Shown here in pieces: positions 26,001-32,399 of a stretch of DNA of 32,998 nucleotides (the stretch's first letter is position 1; every line of letters begins with the position of its first letter). The position numbers and the translations under genes were made by a program. The DNA lies in NCBI GenBank assembly GCA_002702985.1, contig PADI01000061.1:9374-42371 (forward strand), given 5' to 3'. The notes beneath the pieces were generated by a model that was not told where the DNA came from, searched no databases, and saw only the letters and a program-made list of their open reading frames with translations. Source of the DNA: Methanobacteriota archaeon. Lineage in GTDB: Archaea; Thermoplasmatota; Poseidoniia; Poseidoniales; Thalassarchaeaceae.

Positions 26001-28589
26001 GGACTTTCTTCAACAGATTTGTCAGGTACTAATTCGCAAGTAACTTATGACGCTAGAATAGCTGTATGGGGAACGATTGCTGCTGAATTTACCAGTTCTA
26101 TGGGCCAACCATTGGAAGATGGTAAGGAATATGGCATCAGTATAGTCACTGAATATTCAGGAGCACAATTAGGAGACCCTTCCAATTTTGGAACATTCGC
26201 GATTCCTATTGATGATGTCCCAGATGCACCTGCTTGGGCGAATGCAACTATGAATCCAGATCAAGATGGAGAAATGATTCTGGAATGGGCAGCATGTACA
26301 GAATTAGATCCTGCATTCATGCATGTTTGGAGATCTCCTGCCCCAATTACAAATGTACTTGGATTACCTGAATTCCGGGCGATAGCAGTCCCCCATTCTG
26401 AAGCCAATACGACTTCAATTAACATTCCAGTTAATCGTATGACTTGGATGGGGTTGGTTTGTACTGATGAAGCAGGTCAATATGATGCTGCAAATGCTAC
26501 AATCATCGGACCAGTTGTATGGACAAGCGAGGTAGATGACGGAATACCCCCAGCTCCAATTGAAGATCTTGATGCATTCGATACTCCAGATGATGAAGGT
26601 GGAAGAATCACTCTAGAATGGACACCCAATGAAGAGGATGATTGCGCATATTACGCTGTTTATGGTAAAGTAGCAGATTCTGATACTGTTCCAGATAATC
26701 TCGAAGGTTGGGACATTATCGAATATGTTCCTTCTTGTAATGTCGGTAATGGGCCCCCGGGTAGGCCAGGTAATCAACCAGGGCCACCAAGTGATGGAAT
26801 GGTACGAGTAACAGTTAGTGACATTGTAGGCCGCCCAATTCAAGATGGTATTGTACATTGGTTTGCAGTTGTAGCAGTAGATTTCTGGGAAAATTCAGAT
26901 ACTGAAAATGTTACAATTGTATCTGCATCGTCTATAGCAAATATTGGACCAGATCCTCCAGATAGAATCCAAAATGTAGAGGCTTGGGACACTCCAGATG
27001 ATGATGGAACAAGTATCGATGTTAGTTGGACACCTGGATTTGAACGTGATTTAGATCATTACACAGTTTGGGTTTCAGAACACCCAGTATCAGCCGTAGG
27101 GCCTAAGTGGAATGTTTGCGAGTCCGATCCTGATTCTTGTGGATTAGTTTTAGTTGAACAAAGAAGATGGAATGAAGAACGAATTGAGGTCACCATTGAT
27201 ACGGCTTTACTTGGAGGTAGTTCAGTCAATGGAGCAACACCATCATCGATCTCTCCTGGAATGACACTGTACGTGTCTGTTTCAGCTCACGATACATCTG
27301 GAAATGCCTTCTTAACTCAGTTAGAGACTGTAAATGTCGTTCCAATCGATAACCGTGGAGACATTACACCACCTAGTCGCTTGGCAGCACCTACGCTTTC
27401 TGATCGTCCAGATGATGTTGGAGATGGTTTGAACGTAAATTTCGAACTCAGTTTAGCAAGTGACGTTGAAGAATATCTAATCTTTGCAGACAGAGTCCCA
27501 TTCACTGACGCATCTTCAATGCAACCCGCTGCAGTAATTTCAAGATCTCCAGATTTCCCTGTGGAGGTAGAATTCTTTTCCTCTATGGAAGGTGATGATA
27601 GCGAACGATTACCATTGAGCCCAGGAGTATTGACTTGGGTAGCAGTCGTTCCTGTTGATTCCTCAGGAAATGCATTCTTTACCGATCTAGCAACATCTAC
27701 TCGCTCTCCGATAGACAATTCACTTCTTGATCCTGGTCTCCATCTTCCTGAGATCACGGGAATAAGTCTCCAATGGACCGATGATGGGAATCAAATTTTA
27801 GTCGAATGGAATTTAATTGAAGACGATCCAAATGTTAGAACATATTGGATTTATACTTCATTGGAACCATTTGAAGATACAAGAGAAGCAACTCTTGTTG
27901 AATCATATATTGTAGAAAATTCTTGGACATTTACACCGATATGTGGTATAGATTCGAACGAATCTAATATTTCAATTTGTAATGATGTCCCTCATTACAT
28001 TGCCGTAGTTGCACATGATGATGAGGTTCATCGAACAGGAGTCACACCTCAACCTTTAGCACCATGGGATCCAATAACAGCATCTAATCCAGGAGATACG
28101 GAAGATGCGGCTTGGTGGGCTGATTTCCTTAATCCTCAAACACTGATCATTCTATTACTGATGATACTGATTGTGGTGGCATTAGTTGCATTAGTAGTTG
28201 GTCGTCGAAGGGATCCTGCTGATGACTGGGCGCACCTTGCTCAAGGAACATATGGAATTCCTCAACAAGCTGCTTGGGATGATTCGCCTTCAGACGTAGA
28301 ACTTCCTCCTGGATTGCCTGAACCAACATCTGCAGTAGTCCAACAAGTAACTCCACAACAAGTGGCTCCAGTCGATGAATACAGTTATTCAAGGCAGAGT
28401 GCTAAAGATCTGGTTCAAGATTACTCTCTTCCATCTGAGGATTTACTAATCCAAGAGGCTCGCCATCACGATGAAAACAATGACAGATATCTCGATGCTA
28501 TTGAATTGCAGAGTGCTGCTGAAGCGCTTCGTTCAGGCGAACCAAAGTCTGATGATCTTGATATGTCATTCCTTGATGACTTACTTTGA
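20082..28589 (+). CDS. giant surface protein: propeller repeats, FN3-like domains, TM anchor, EF-hand tail
   Basis: A 2835-residue exported protein of unknown function. A signal peptide (basic PRTRRRA, then a hydrophobic core ending near ATAHA, about residue 40) is followed by a very long region (about 190-1790) of propeller-type repeats with recurring strands such as VYVGTEDSGMMAFDV, LFIATADAGIMRRDV and IWVATLAGLGIWNI, resembling two-component-regulator or WD/PQQ-type propellers. From about 1930 to 2650 there are FN3-like domains whose A-B strands repeat the phrase DTPDDDG...WTP (starts near 1933, 2164, 2300 and 2439). One TM helix (about 2687-2708) with a following RRR places the tail in the cytoplasm. 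The tail is Pro/Gln-rich and contains a canonical EF-hand loop DENNDRYLDAIE (2797-2808). Many NxS/T sites suggest glycosylation. An adhesin, polymer-binding or sensor role is inferred only. Confidence 0.85.
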   Translation: MNSAGYGIPRTRRRAISMVFLMLLYSLSALAFSPVATAHASNVAEWPMSGSNDTGWVLIESTGADPSTQTMATGDMFHNFAPGAEISNLTFEIQVNGSDGVWVTEPQLTIMDTQTSIFDWRTYGDFGRALDFLNGDPHSSRLNPTTDTGASYILPAGANITDLVIEALRPADPLVSFEKIDFEIIDWDTHPADHRLYVATSNQVLTVDANNDPWVVDIFDGIEPTALEVDATNGRLLVATSDDIIHSFSAEDTTYLGQLPPHGLDPAKVLEVDSSGILHIATDCHLYIETPSGWQDVPLSTSSGSTVQGPCDGSQLEEVVIPTDIHFIGAEVYVGTQDHGITVWDGTSYTHWDTQNALTSDSIVDFGQSGNTLFIATADAGIMRRDVSTNSWLASWSSQNWLSGDDVQSMAVTDNWIHILANNVLHVYNASSVVFTSTISATSLGISDPSNLIPWMAGGLRGPVNESILLIGSSGAASMIEATDVPTSFSSEVFANSPSSEEMYSITRLGDVYWIGGQGWIDRFDSSVNRWIQPIFTDEMSFAITTDGTDVYVGTEDSGMMAFDVNGTLLRSIDETTTPSIAFDGITDMSYDQYTDSMVIAHGQRGVTVWNISSDTTTEFNTQSGGSTELEANDVNDVATRAGIAYLSSEEDGVLRIDLTSNTVLSPWQSLGADALDFAPIASDGSTVWLGLSGFGVLVFDRVTGEVLDRWTSSGGNNPGQGSAMQSDYVISLEYDPYGGVLVGTAFGLERFTNGQGQSVSQTGRFDPRVFFDTDSDSNSIWAATDRGLCRYTWQFQRDDCWDDGDDIPDDARSVRIISPTRVLVGTENGAAVWDVTNEEVIEVWEAGEQTNNAKVVVHNDVAYVGFDGAGIQRYDLVNSEWLTPWDQASNALDSDGVTSLALVSNSHILWAGGDFGLAEFDLINGTVLRNWDKGTNSGGLSLSIYDPMHITIHNNILHYAQQQNYQQSRDLIFRVDLTNNTSLSRLDVGDRIGTTGITNSLGMVGDELWVGVTPSQWWTGVGAVVRWNVSNGSWADTLESTGEIERVNAQYLGDCFPLDPADCELWVAYGENYLRRFNANNMTLLGSWDDVEGRIRGMVEWDGDYLFASLNGILRFDPTNNSWLTSWTPSNGGMPSSGDEDVYSMKVIGDDLWVGTYAQNGWQTNSDVHTLNGTTGQWSSTAAGSGNLPSGYPADFAVCADIVHVAMGYLGWWAPGGIGRYDTTSSTWISNFRAQSGEISNDDVRSLACDDANEILYSAYDTDGIGVGRYLYGGQDLKLSDITAQDGISEEAVFPGGLLYHNNKLMISHLANNRGGFSLIGVVGVNLGTGSLVDPGLETGSIVVKPTTSGTDAYAIGRNGGTSGNSRVDLLDSTGFTPGGIDTFTALSSGRVLEIVSSGNKVWALAGEDVTSGYGNSILEGTLVSGEVRWDRSFSLGAETGNELLVDGNRLWVTNAGSGLTLIDLSTGSVIPVGIGFHWMHDGLAQWNGDLVIGLMGTQSTATGVQVYDTTNYSFVDGKLLAALPSNFVYDFIEHDGRIWVATLAGLGIWNITTQDWEDPFTLLDGLPNPVVVRLESSNGNLLLGTKGGLVELNTTNMSIVRTLTAQSGLMGSSISDFTIVPPTTVVNALGVSTSFPETVLVGHDGQGITRPGYAEVPVGTMIPTVTRAIDMIPDNDVISLTADSWGVHIATATAPTVHWNASSGSMEDGPNPFTMAGYPPTSMVSNGLDLISLTNIGITYLAANGDHGVDDQIQVTNQYGAYIDSSGLATVGLDGLHLYSPISHIEEDRFRSRRASPLNVLIGGNSINITNQTSPGRNIILATPDSPIPLSTIGAAGPNGLQLVQNVITSVSPIQGAATWMSTTSLNYTGIWDLASINSGLENNLQDAIRNSAMTPDGRNVHFQLQSPTNGSMWVRMTYDWERTEQPTEILNFYDRPNDGGGVLVAEWSPSTDHGWTAYRVYIWETSEYPNGLSSTDLSGTNSQVTYDARIAVWGTIAAEFTSSMGQPLEDGKEYGISIVTEYSGAQLGDPSNFGTFAIPIDDVPDAPAWANATMNPDQDGEMILEWAACTELDPAFMHVWRSPAPITNVLGLPEFRAIAVPHSEANTTSINIPVNRMTWMGLVCTDEAGQYDAANATIIGPVVWTSEVDDGIPPAPIEDLDAFDTPDDEGGRITLEWTPNEEDDCAYYAVYGKVADSDTVPDNLEGWDIIEYVPSCNVGNGPPGRPGNQPGPPSDGMVRVTVSDIVGRPIQDGIVHWFAVVAVDFWENSDTENVTIVSASSIANIGPDPPDRIQNVEAWDTPDDDGTSIDVSWTPGFERDLDHYTVWVSEHPVSAVGPKWNVCESDPDSCGLVLVEQRRWNEERIEVTIDTALLGGSSVNGATPSSISPGMTLYVSVSAHDTSGNAFLTQLETVNVVPIDNRGDITPPSRLAAPTLSDRPDDVGDGLNVNFELSLASDVEEYLIFADRVPFTDASSMQPAAVISRSPDFPVEVEFFSSMEGDDSERLPLSPGVLTWVAVVPVDSSGNAFFTDLATSTRSPIDNSLLDPGLHLPEITGISLQWTDDGNQILVEWNLIEDDPNVRTYWIYTSLEPFEDTREATLVESYIVENSWTFTPICGIDSNESNISICNDVPHYIAVVAHDDEVHRTGVTPQPLAPWDPITASNPGDTEDAAWWADFLNPQTLIILLLMILIVVALVALVVGRRRDPADDWAHLAQGTYGIPQQAAWDDSPSDVELPPGLPEPTSAVVQQVTPQQVAPVDEYSYSRQSAKDLVQDYSLPSEDLLIQEARHHDENNDRYLDAIELQSAAEALRSGEPKSDDLDMSFLDDLL

Positions 28590-28628
28590 CCTCAGAACAT
28601 AGATGTTTGATGGGTGGTATGGATATTC

Positions 28629-29357
28629 ATGGTGGACGGGACTCCTTCTTCTTCAGTTTTCACAACATGTAGATTTGATGAGATGGGAAGAGTGTTGGCA
28701 TTTGATCAACATTTCAACCGATTGAAAGAAGCAGCCGAACAGATCAGATGTCCTCTTCCTGATAGGAAAATAATTTCAACAATTCTTTCTAAATCGATCA
28801 ATGATTTTGGGAAAAAAGAAGGATTAGCACGCATAGATTGGTCGTCTAAAGGCCAAGCATCTTGTGAAACCCGTTCTCTTGATCAATCTAAATCTCCATT
28901 GGTAGCAATTACTCACCCTGCTCCACAATGGCCTAGGAGATTTAGAGGAATAAAACATGGAAATTGGAAACCATATTTGGAAGCAAGAGAATTGGCCAAA
29001 GAAAATGGAGCCGACATATCCTTACTCGTTGATAATCATGCGATAGTGGACGCTGATAGGGCAACTCCACTAATTCTAGATGAGAATGGCTGGGCTTATT
29101 CTCCAGGTCCTGAACAAGGAGCTGTTAGATCTATTACTCTGTCACTTGTTTCTGAACATTTAGAATCAAATGGTATCCCTCTTCGTACAGCATATTTGAC
29201 TGAAGAAATGATCCGCAGATGCAAAGAATTGGTAGTTGTAGGAACTGGCATTGGCGTACTTCCTGTTGGTGAAATTGATGGTGTGGATATACAACTAGGA
29301 ACTTGTTTGATAGAACTAATTTCAGAAGCATTGAAGTCTGCATGGCAAGAATCCTAA
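28629..29357 (+). CDS. pabC: aminotransferase class IV, probable 4-amino-4-deoxychorismate lyase
   Basis: PabC removes pyruvate from aminodeoxychorismate to give p-aminobenzoate, with pyridoxal phosphate. From the ATG at 28629 the protein has 242 residues. The N-terminus (SSVFTTCRFDEMGRVLAFDQHFNRL) fits the fold-type IV start, and GIKHGNW (107-113) aligns with the PabC cofactor-lysine segment, making Lys109 the Schiff-base residue. The next segment reads LLVDNHAIVDADRATPLI where lyases and branched-chain transaminases usually have an E-x-x-x-N-x-F motif; Asp141 stands at the usual Glu. This deviation leaves substrate less certain, but the gene lies 12 bp before the PabB-PabA fusion, which supports PabC. 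An in-frame GTG at 28614 is an alternative start. Confidence 0.8.
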   Translation: MVDGTPSSSVFTTCRFDEMGRVLAFDQHFNRLKEAAEQIRCPLPDRKIISTILSKSINDFGKKEGLARIDWSSKGQASCETRSLDQSKSPLVAITHPAPQWPRRFRGIKHGNWKPYLEARELAKENGADISLLVDNHAIVDADRATPLILDENGWAYSPGPEQGAVRSITLSLVSEHLESNGIPLRTAYLTEEMIRRCKELVVVGTGIGVLPVGEIDGVDIQLGTCLIELISEALKSAWQES

Positions 29358-29369
29358 ATTGGTGATAGA

Positions 29370-31682
29370 ATGATTGTTCGAGATTTAGGAATCATCCCAA
29401 ATGATTCGCCCTTAATCTCAATCCAGAGAGAATTACGTTCCTCTTTGTCTGATCAACACGCTCCAGATGAATTGCTGTTACACTCTGGCGGACCTCTTTC
29501 AGACATTTCTCAATCATCATTGTTGATGGGGCCTCCAAGCCATAGAACGATATTTATTCAGCCAGAAAATCATCAATCGTCATCAATTAACAAAAACCCT
29601 CTAGACGGAGATTTAACTTTCCATGCCTCAAATCCGTTAATTGTTAAACATCAAGAATGGAAGACGAGTAGTTGGGTTACGGTTGAGGCTTCTACTGCAG
29701 AAAGTTTGTCTGAGGCAATGAGAAAAACATGTGAACATGAATGTCTTCAATCTCCTGAAGGAATGCCTAGTTTGGGTAGTGTAACTGGAATATTGAATTA
29801 TGACTTGGTACAATGGACCTCTCCTGTAGGGATTAAACACATCCCTTCCTCTAATTCTGTTCTAGGAATAATGTATAGAATTTCAGGATATATTTTCCAT
29901 AATCGTTCCACCAATAAAATCTATCTTGTTGCAGATGAAAACCACCCTTGGTCAAATATCACAGATATTTCATTATCAACATCCGCGCAAAAGAAATCGT
30001 CTCTCGATGGAGATGAAAAACCCGTAACAAATTCAGATAATCATCATGCTGATAAAATCAGACAAATTATTGAATCAATTCGAGGAGGACATCTCTATCA
30101 AGTGAATTATGGCAGAACATGGCGAGGTAATTCTCAGGTTCATCCTTGGGAGATATTCGAACGATTAGATTCTACAAATCCTGCACCATATTCTGCTTGG
30201 ATGAATACTCCAGATCTAGGTCTTGCCATCGTATCTTCTAGTCCTGAACTACTTTTAGAGACAGATAACACATCTATCTACACTCGCCCGATTAAGGGCA
30301 CTCGTCCTCGAGGCGAAGGATTTGAGGCAGATCAAGCTGAAATCATGTCTTTGTTGAAATCAAGAAAAGAAATTGCTGAACATATGATGTTAGTAGATTT
30401 AGAACGAAATGATGTTCGAAAAATTGCAAAGTTAGGAACAACCCACTGGTCTGATTGGAGGGTAGAATCATTTCCTAATGTCCACCATTTAGTGAGTACT
30501 ATTCAAGGAAACTATCGTCAGGGTTTAGATTGTATTGATGCTTTACAATCTCTTTTTCCAGGTGGTTCGATTACAGGATGTCCAAAGGATGCAACTATCG
30601 CTTCAATTTCATGGCTAGAAGAAGAACCTCGCGGTTCTTGGACGGGTTCAATCGGATTAATTGATCCATTGACATCTCATTCTATTTGGAATATATTGAT
30701 CCGGACGATTGAATTTCATGATGAATCATCTAAATGGTTTGCAACCATTAAATCAGGTGGTGGCATTACAGTAGAATCTAACCCTGCTTCTGAAGTTGAT
30801 GAAGCTAAACTCAAAGCAAGTGCGCTAATCGATGCTTGTTGGCCAAATACAGATCCTGACTCTTTCCGTGCTACTATCACATCTCCTCCTTCTATCCAAT
30901 CAATTGAACCAATAGATGAGAGGACAGAGTCACTGATAGATAGACTACATTCTGAATCTATTCGTATTATTAAGGAATCAACCGATAGAGAAGTTCGAGT
31001 ATTATTTATCGATAATTTAGATTCATTTACATGGAATATTGTAGATGAATTACGAATATGTGGCGCTATTGTTGATGTAATCCCAGGAAGGGGGCCAACT
31101 ACAGATTTCTCGGTTGAAGAAATTTTACGAGAGTTTAGACCATCTCACATTGTCCTAGGTCCTGGCCCCTCTACTCCTGAAAATAGTCCGCTGACGATGT
31201 CTTTTGCATCTTGGGCATTAGAGCATGAAAACCCATTACCTACTCTAGGCCTTTGTTTGGGACATCAAGCGTTAGGAGTCGCTGCCGGTTGGAAATTAGG
31301 CCGAACATCTACAGGAGCAGTACATGGTGTACCTACTAGAATTCAGCACGTATCTTCAGGATTATTTGTTGATTTGGAACCTTCTCCTGTCATGATGCGC
31401 TATCATAGTTTGAGTCTTCAAGAGCCCAAATCTACTATGTCTCCAATCCTTCGTTCAAATGCATGGTTGGATCCAGCGGGTATTGTAATGGGTGTAGAAG
31501 CAGTAGACAGACCAGTTCATGGCATCCAATTTCATCCTGAATCATGCGGAAGCCCAGATGGTCGATTGATATTACAGAGATTTTTATCATTAAATCAAGA
31601 TAAATTTGAAGATCAATACTCGATGAATCAATCTAGGTTGAATAGTAGAGTTGAAGGAGATTATACCTCTGCGATGGACTAA
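29370..31682 (+). CDS. pabBA: aminodeoxychorismate synthase, PabB-PabA fusion
   Basis: Makes 4-amino-4-deoxychorismate from chorismate and glutamine for p-aminobenzoate and pterin C1-carrier synthesis. Of 770 residues, about 1-500 are the synthase: PIKGTRPRG with Lys309 (PabB has PIKGT where anthranilate synthase has PIAGT), EHMMLVDLERNDV, GGSITGCPKDATI and IKSGGGITVESNPASEVDEA. After a linker, about 548-745 form a class I glutamine amidotransferase: VLFIDNLDSFTWNIVDEL, GLCLGHQALG with nucleophile Cys629, and FHPES with His722 and Glu724. A 25-residue tail follows. The start ATG has GGTGA four nt upstream (29361-29365). The PabB-PabA order is opposite to the PabA-PabB fusions of plants, fungi and actinobacteria. 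The gene is tightly linked to pabC. Confidence 0.92.
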   Translation: MIVRDLGIIPNDSPLISIQRELRSSLSDQHAPDELLLHSGGPLSDISQSSLLMGPPSHRTIFIQPENHQSSSINKNPLDGDLTFHASNPLIVKHQEWKTSSWVTVEASTAESLSEAMRKTCEHECLQSPEGMPSLGSVTGILNYDLVQWTSPVGIKHIPSSNSVLGIMYRISGYIFHNRSTNKIYLVADENHPWSNITDISLSTSAQKKSSLDGDEKPVTNSDNHHADKIRQIIESIRGGHLYQVNYGRTWRGNSQVHPWEIFERLDSTNPAPYSAWMNTPDLGLAIVSSSPELLLETDNTSIYTRPIKGTRPRGEGFEADQAEIMSLLKSRKEIAEHMMLVDLERNDVRKIAKLGTTHWSDWRVESFPNVHHLVSTIQGNYRQGLDCIDALQSLFPGGSITGCPKDATIASISWLEEEPRGSWTGSIGLIDPLTSHSIWNILIRTIEFHDESSKWFATIKSGGGITVESNPASEVDEAKLKASALIDACWPNTDPDSFRATITSPPSIQSIEPIDERTESLIDRLHSESIRIIKESTDREVRVLFIDNLDSFTWNIVDELRICGAIVDVIPGRGPTTDFSVEEILREFRPSHIVLGPGPSTPENSPLTMSFASWALEHENPLPTLGLCLGHQALGVAAGWKLGRTSTGAVHGVPTRIQHVSSGLFVDLEPSPVMMRYHSLSLQEPKSTMSPILRSNAWLDPAGIVMGVEAVDRPVHGIQFHPESCGSPDGRLILQRFLSLNQDKFEDQYSMNQSRLNSRVEGDYTSAMD

Positions 31683-31690
31683 GTGAGCCG

Positions 31691-32053
31691 ATGCCTACCT
31701 GCAGGATTTGTAAACAAGTTTTCCCGCAAGACCAGTTCATCACTGGAAACGGCCCTCGATATCTCGTTTGTGTGAGGTGTGGTGTAGAGCTTGGATTTGT
31801 CTCTGCTGAAGAAACTCCTCAACTTTATTCAGATGAAATTGTTAGAGGTCGAACGGCTTTGTATGCTCGAAGATATGGAATTTGGATGACATTATTTGTC
31901 GGTTGGATGATTTTCTTATCAATGGGTCGCGGTATCACATTCTGGTCATCAGCAATATTCGTAGTATTGCTCCTTTCTTCCATTATTATCCCTATTCGCC
32001 ATTTCTTAGGAGCAGCCCGTTTCAAAGCAGAAAAAATCCGTTTAACGCCATAA
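31691..32053 (+). CDS. zinc-ribbon membrane protein, unknown function
   Basis: An unrecognised 120-residue protein. Cys4-x2-Cys7 and Cys27-x2-Cys30 form a zinc ribbon at the very N-terminus, followed by a soluble linker and two hydrophobic helices (about 63-81 and 83-104) with a basic C-terminus. The stop of pabBA lies 8 bp upstream, so it is likely the last gene of that operon, though nothing links it to folate synthesis. Such ribbon-plus-TM proteins are frequent in archaea and usually uncharacterised. Confidence 0.7.
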   Translation: MPTCRICKQVFPQDQFITGNGPRYLVCVRCGVELGFVSAEETPQLYSDEIVRGRTALYARRYGIWMTLFVGWMIFLSMGRGITFWSSAIFVVLLLSSIIIPIRHFLGAARFKAEKIRLTP

Positions 32054-32399
32054 TGTTCTATGAATTAGTACATTTATGGTGATGGATTCAAATATCCTGA
32101 GTCTGTTCCAAATGACAGAGGGAACGCAGGGTACCCTAGATCGACATGTGGCTTGGAATGGCTAAAAACGGAGGACTGGAGCAAGAAATCAGAGGAAATC
32201 GAACATCTGAAACAATCAGAAATCGCTTGCATGCGATTCGATTTCCCGAGCTCCATAGAGTTATCAGCAGTGATAGCCATCTCTTGTCTAATGTAACCGC
32301 CAAATCCCGGAGACTTACTTTCGTGCAGTGCACGAATAATCCCGGAAAGAGAGAACGGCGGGTTCTCTGAAATTAAAAAATGCAAAGGAAGTAAAAACA
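32054..32399 (+). other. 346-bp gene-free stretch with several inverted repeats (candidate structured leader or ncRNA)
   Basis: No convincing gene lies here. Seen directly are a 10-bp palindrome AGGGTACCCT (32128-32137); AATCGC/GCGATT hairpin (32221-32238); TATCA/TGATA hairpin (32262-32275); a 17-bp palindrome TTCGTGCA-G-TGCACGAA (32320-32336) framed by two direct copies of AATCCCGGA (32303-32311 and 32338-32346); and an AGAGAAC/GTTCTCT hairpin (32350-32368) 31 nt before the next ATG. It is the longest gene-free part of the window. A long structured 5' leader, operator sites, or an independent small RNA are all possible. Confidence 0.5.
32320..32336. promoter_or_regulatory. 17-bp palindrome framed by direct repeats, candidate operator
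   Basis: TTCGTGCA and TGCACGAA are perfect arms around one G. The flanking AATCCCGGA copies are 35 bp apart, start to start. A dimeric regulator site is the simplest reading; an RNA hairpin with that 1-nt centre would have to open its innermost pairs. Confidence 0.4.

Noticed and set aside
27317-27757. Minus-strand open frame of 146 codons
   Set aside because: Antisense to FN3-like domains of the giant surface protein; no start signal or family resemblance.
32085-32130. Possible C/D box guide RNA (GTGATGG and CCTGAG)
   Set aside because: Box C has a mismatch, no matching D'/C' pair with correct spacing was found, and such short matches occur by chance.
32180-32300. GAGGAAATC and nearby hairpins as part of RNase P or SRP RNA
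   Set aside because: The conserved RNase P core and the SRP helix 8 loops could not be found around it.
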